Part shown: in pieces, positions 62,732-64,000 of the stretch
How the letters are laid out: each line of letters starts with the position of its first letter
Numbering within the stretch: position 1 is the first letter of the stretch
Made by a program: the position numbers and the translations under genes
Notes under the pieces: model-generated
What the model saw: the letters and a program-made list of their open reading frames with translations, nothing else
What the model was told of the DNA's origin: nothing
Databases searched by the model: none
Assembly: GCA_965216845.1 (NCBI GenBank)
Contig: OZ244200.1
Span: 2,542,001-2,606,000, forward strand
Origin: Panacagrimonas sp965216845
GTDB taxonomy: Bacteria > Pseudomonadota > Gammaproteobacteria > Nevskiales > Nevskiaceae
DNA: 64,000 nt
Direction: 5' to 3'

Positions 62732-63080
62732 TCAAGCCAATTCTGGCGAGAATGGCCGATTTTGTGTTGCCACGGCGAAAGCCTGCCTGAGCAATTTGTG
62801 CGCAATGGCCACGTTGATGACTTTGGGCGGCTTGCCGGCTGCACGCAACCGAGCATACAGCGCGGCGCAAGCCGGGTTGTATCGTTTGGCCGTCCAACTG
62901 CACAGATACAACAATTGCCGCATGCGACCTTGGCCCAATTTGGCAATCGCGCCGCGCCCCCGGATCGAGGGGCCTGAGCAAAACGTGCTGGGACTGATCC
63001 CAACATAGGCACTCAAGGCCTTGACGCCTTCAAATCGACTGAAACCGTCCGTCACCACAATCAGCTCAATGGCGGTCTTG
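62732..63080 (-). pseudogene. IS110-family transposase, C-terminal part cut by an IS3 element
   Basis: The product reads KTAIELIVVTDGFSRFEGVK, then ALSAYVGISPSTFCSG, SIRGRGAIAKLGQGRMRQLL and GKPPKVINVAIAHKLLRQAF, which is the transposase_20 C-terminal domain of IS110/IS1111-type DEDD recombinases. The coding sense continues up to 63080, where an IS3 terminal repeat begins, so the N-terminal catalytic part was separated by that insertion. The other half should lie past the right end of the window. Confidence 0.85.
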
Positions 63081-63130
63081 TGAATCGCCCTGACTTTCCC
63101 GGAGGCTTCTAATCTTGAGAGGATTGAAGC

Positions 63131-63445
63131 ATGAAAGGAAAGTTTTCACCGGAGGTACGTGAGCGAGCGGTTCGCATGGTTCTTGATCAGCAGGCTGAGC
63201 ACCCTTCGCAGTGGTCGGCCATCGGCTCGATTGCTGGAAAGATTGGATGCAGTGCGCAAAGCCTGCACACTTGGGTTCGGCGGTATGAGCGGGATCACGG
63301 GATGCGCGAGGGCATGACCAGCTCGGACCGGGATCGACTCAGTCAGCTAGAGCGCGAGAATCGTGAGCTCAAGCGGGCCAATGAGATTCTTCGCAAGGCG
63401 TCTGCTTATTTTGCCCAGGCGGAGCTCGACCGCCGCGGCAAGTGA
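63131..63445 (+). CDS. IS3 transposase OrfA (helix-turn-helix subunit)
   Basis: A 104-residue transposase_8-type protein: FSPEVRERAVRMVLDQQ, then a helix-turn-helix (IAGKIGCSAQSLHTWVRRYE) and a leucine-zipper coiled coil (RLSQLERENRELKRANEILRK). It binds the terminal repeats. The stop TGA overlaps the orfB ATG as TGATG, and orfB lies in the -1 frame, as expected for IS3 elements that make an OrfAB fusion. Confidence 0.95.
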   Translation: MKGKFSPEVRERAVRMVLDQQAEHPSQWSAIGSIAGKIGCSAQSLHTWVRRYERDHGMREGMTSSDRDRLSQLERENRELKRANEILRKASAYFAQAELDRRGK

Positions 63446-64000
63446 TGATGTCGTTCATTGACCGGCATCGAGACGAATACGGGGTCGAGCCGATCTGCGC
63501 ACAGCTGCCGATCGCCCCTTCGACGTACTACGCACACAAGGCCAGGCAACGGGACCCATCCTTGGCGCCGCCACGTGTGCAGAGGGACGCTATGCTCAAG
63601 CCCGAGGTCCGTCGTGTCTGGGACGAGAATTTCCAGGTCTACGGCGCAAGCAAAACCTGGAAGCAGCTCAATCGAGAGCAATGGGACGTGGCGCGCTGCA
63701 CGGTCGAGCGGCTGATGCGGGACATGGGAATTCGTGGGGTGGTGCGCGGCAAGCCAATCAGGACCACAATCCCGGACCCGAAGCAGCGCTGTCCGCGAGA
63801 CCTGGTCCAGCGGGAATTTGCCGCTGAGCGCCCCAACGATCTGTGGGTGGCGGATTTCACGTACGTCGCCACCTGGCGTGGCTTCGTCTACGTCGCCTTC
63901 GTGATCGATGTGTACGCCCGCAGAATCGTCGGCTGGCGGGCCTGCAGCACGCCGCGGACCGACTTGGTGCTGGATGCCCTGGAGCAAGCCATTTGGGCAC
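63445..64000 (+). CDS. IS3 transposase OrfB (DDE integrase), truncated by window end
   Basis: From ATG 63445 the frame reads MMSFIDRHRDEYGVEPIC and continues 185 codons to the window edge. An HTH_21 segment (VYGASKTWKQLNREQWDVARCTVERLMR) precedes the rve integrase core with two DDE aspartates visible: LWVADFTYV and FVIDVYARRIVGWR. The glutamate of the triad lies beyond the edge. No stop is present, so the gene is open at the right end. Confidence 0.93.
   Translation, partial: MMSFIDRHRDEYGVEPICAQLPIAPSTYYAHKARQRDPSLAPPRVQRDAMLKPEVRRVWDENFQVYGASKTWKQLNREQWDVARCTVERLMRDMGIRGVVRGKPIRTTIPDPKQRCPRDLVQREFAAERPNDLWVADFTYVATWRGFVYVAFVIDVYARRIVGWRACSTPRTDLVLDALEQAIWA

Larger units (their letters stand above)
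63081..64000 (+). mobile_element. IS3-family insertion sequence, left part
   Basis: The left terminal repeat begins TGAATCGCCCTGACTTTCCC (63081), a TG-started end of the IS3-family type, and continues into orfA and orfB in overlapping frames. The element runs past the window. It interrupts the IS110 transposase gene at the 63080/63081 boundary. Target duplication cannot be checked without the right end. Confidence 0.85.

Overview
The window is GC-rich chromosomal DNA of a free-living gammaproteobacterium. The gene order supports this: leuC with a divergent LysR gene, prmB-aroC-MFS, cvpA-purF-metZ, rpsP-rimM-trmD-rplS next to ffh and ypjD, and ftsB-ispD-ispF with surE-pcm-nlpD. These blocks look most like Pseudomonas or deep-branching Chromatiales/Xanthomonadales-type genomes. 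I cannot name a genus. No tRNA, rRNA or CRISPR array was seen.

Layout. 1-5.8 kb: leucine biosynthesis (leuCD) and its LysR neighbour, a lower-GC patch with a rhodanese and a peroxiredoxin, then a secreted beta-rich protein. 5.8-15.6 kb: a PIN-toxin remnant, prmB-aroC-MFS, sco1-psd, a small lipoprotein, a decayed REP-type transposase between inverted repeats, dusA, ppiB, a class V aminotransferase, lpxH and a rubredoxin. 15.6-23.6 kb: a long minus-strand amino-acid and purine block (alaC-hom-thrC, cvpA-purF, metZ, DUF455). 23.8-27.4 kb: Uma2 protein, an OxyR-type promoter driving a 2-Cys peroxiredoxin, then trxB, a GST-like protein and an NlpC/P60 lipoprotein. 27.4-33.1 kb: htpG with a sigma-32 promoter, the rpsP-rimM-trmD-rplS operon, and ffh. 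33.2-39 kb: MBL-fold hydrolase, ypjD, CNNM/CorC transporter and acnA, followed by an array of about 80-bp structured repeats. 39.8-45.7 kb: PepSY and FMN-binding electron-transfer genes (the latter broken), a secreted double-HhH protein, an ANTAR regulator and a CPA1 antiporter with a cyclic-nucleotide domain. 45.9-51.6 kb: GFA, VOC, putA, parA, murI. 51.6-62.5 kb: sppA, nlpD, DedA, pcm, surE, smrA, an RND pump, ispF, ispD, ftsB. 62.6-64 kb: an IS3-family element inserted into an IS110-family transposase gene; the window ends inside it.

The most noteworthy observation is the region between purF and metZ. A near-consensus promoter overlaps the purF stop codon and reads into a leader of about 113 nt. 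That leader contains two hairpins, a Rho-independent terminator directly ahead of metZ, and a 7-bp pairing that competes with the terminator. This is the architecture of a transcription attenuator or riboswitch for methionine synthesis, and I cannot match it confidently to a known class. Second is the repeat array after acnA: its hairpins show a compensatory base-pair change, and one copy carries a duplicate of the acnA stop-codon region. Both are inferred from sequence alone.
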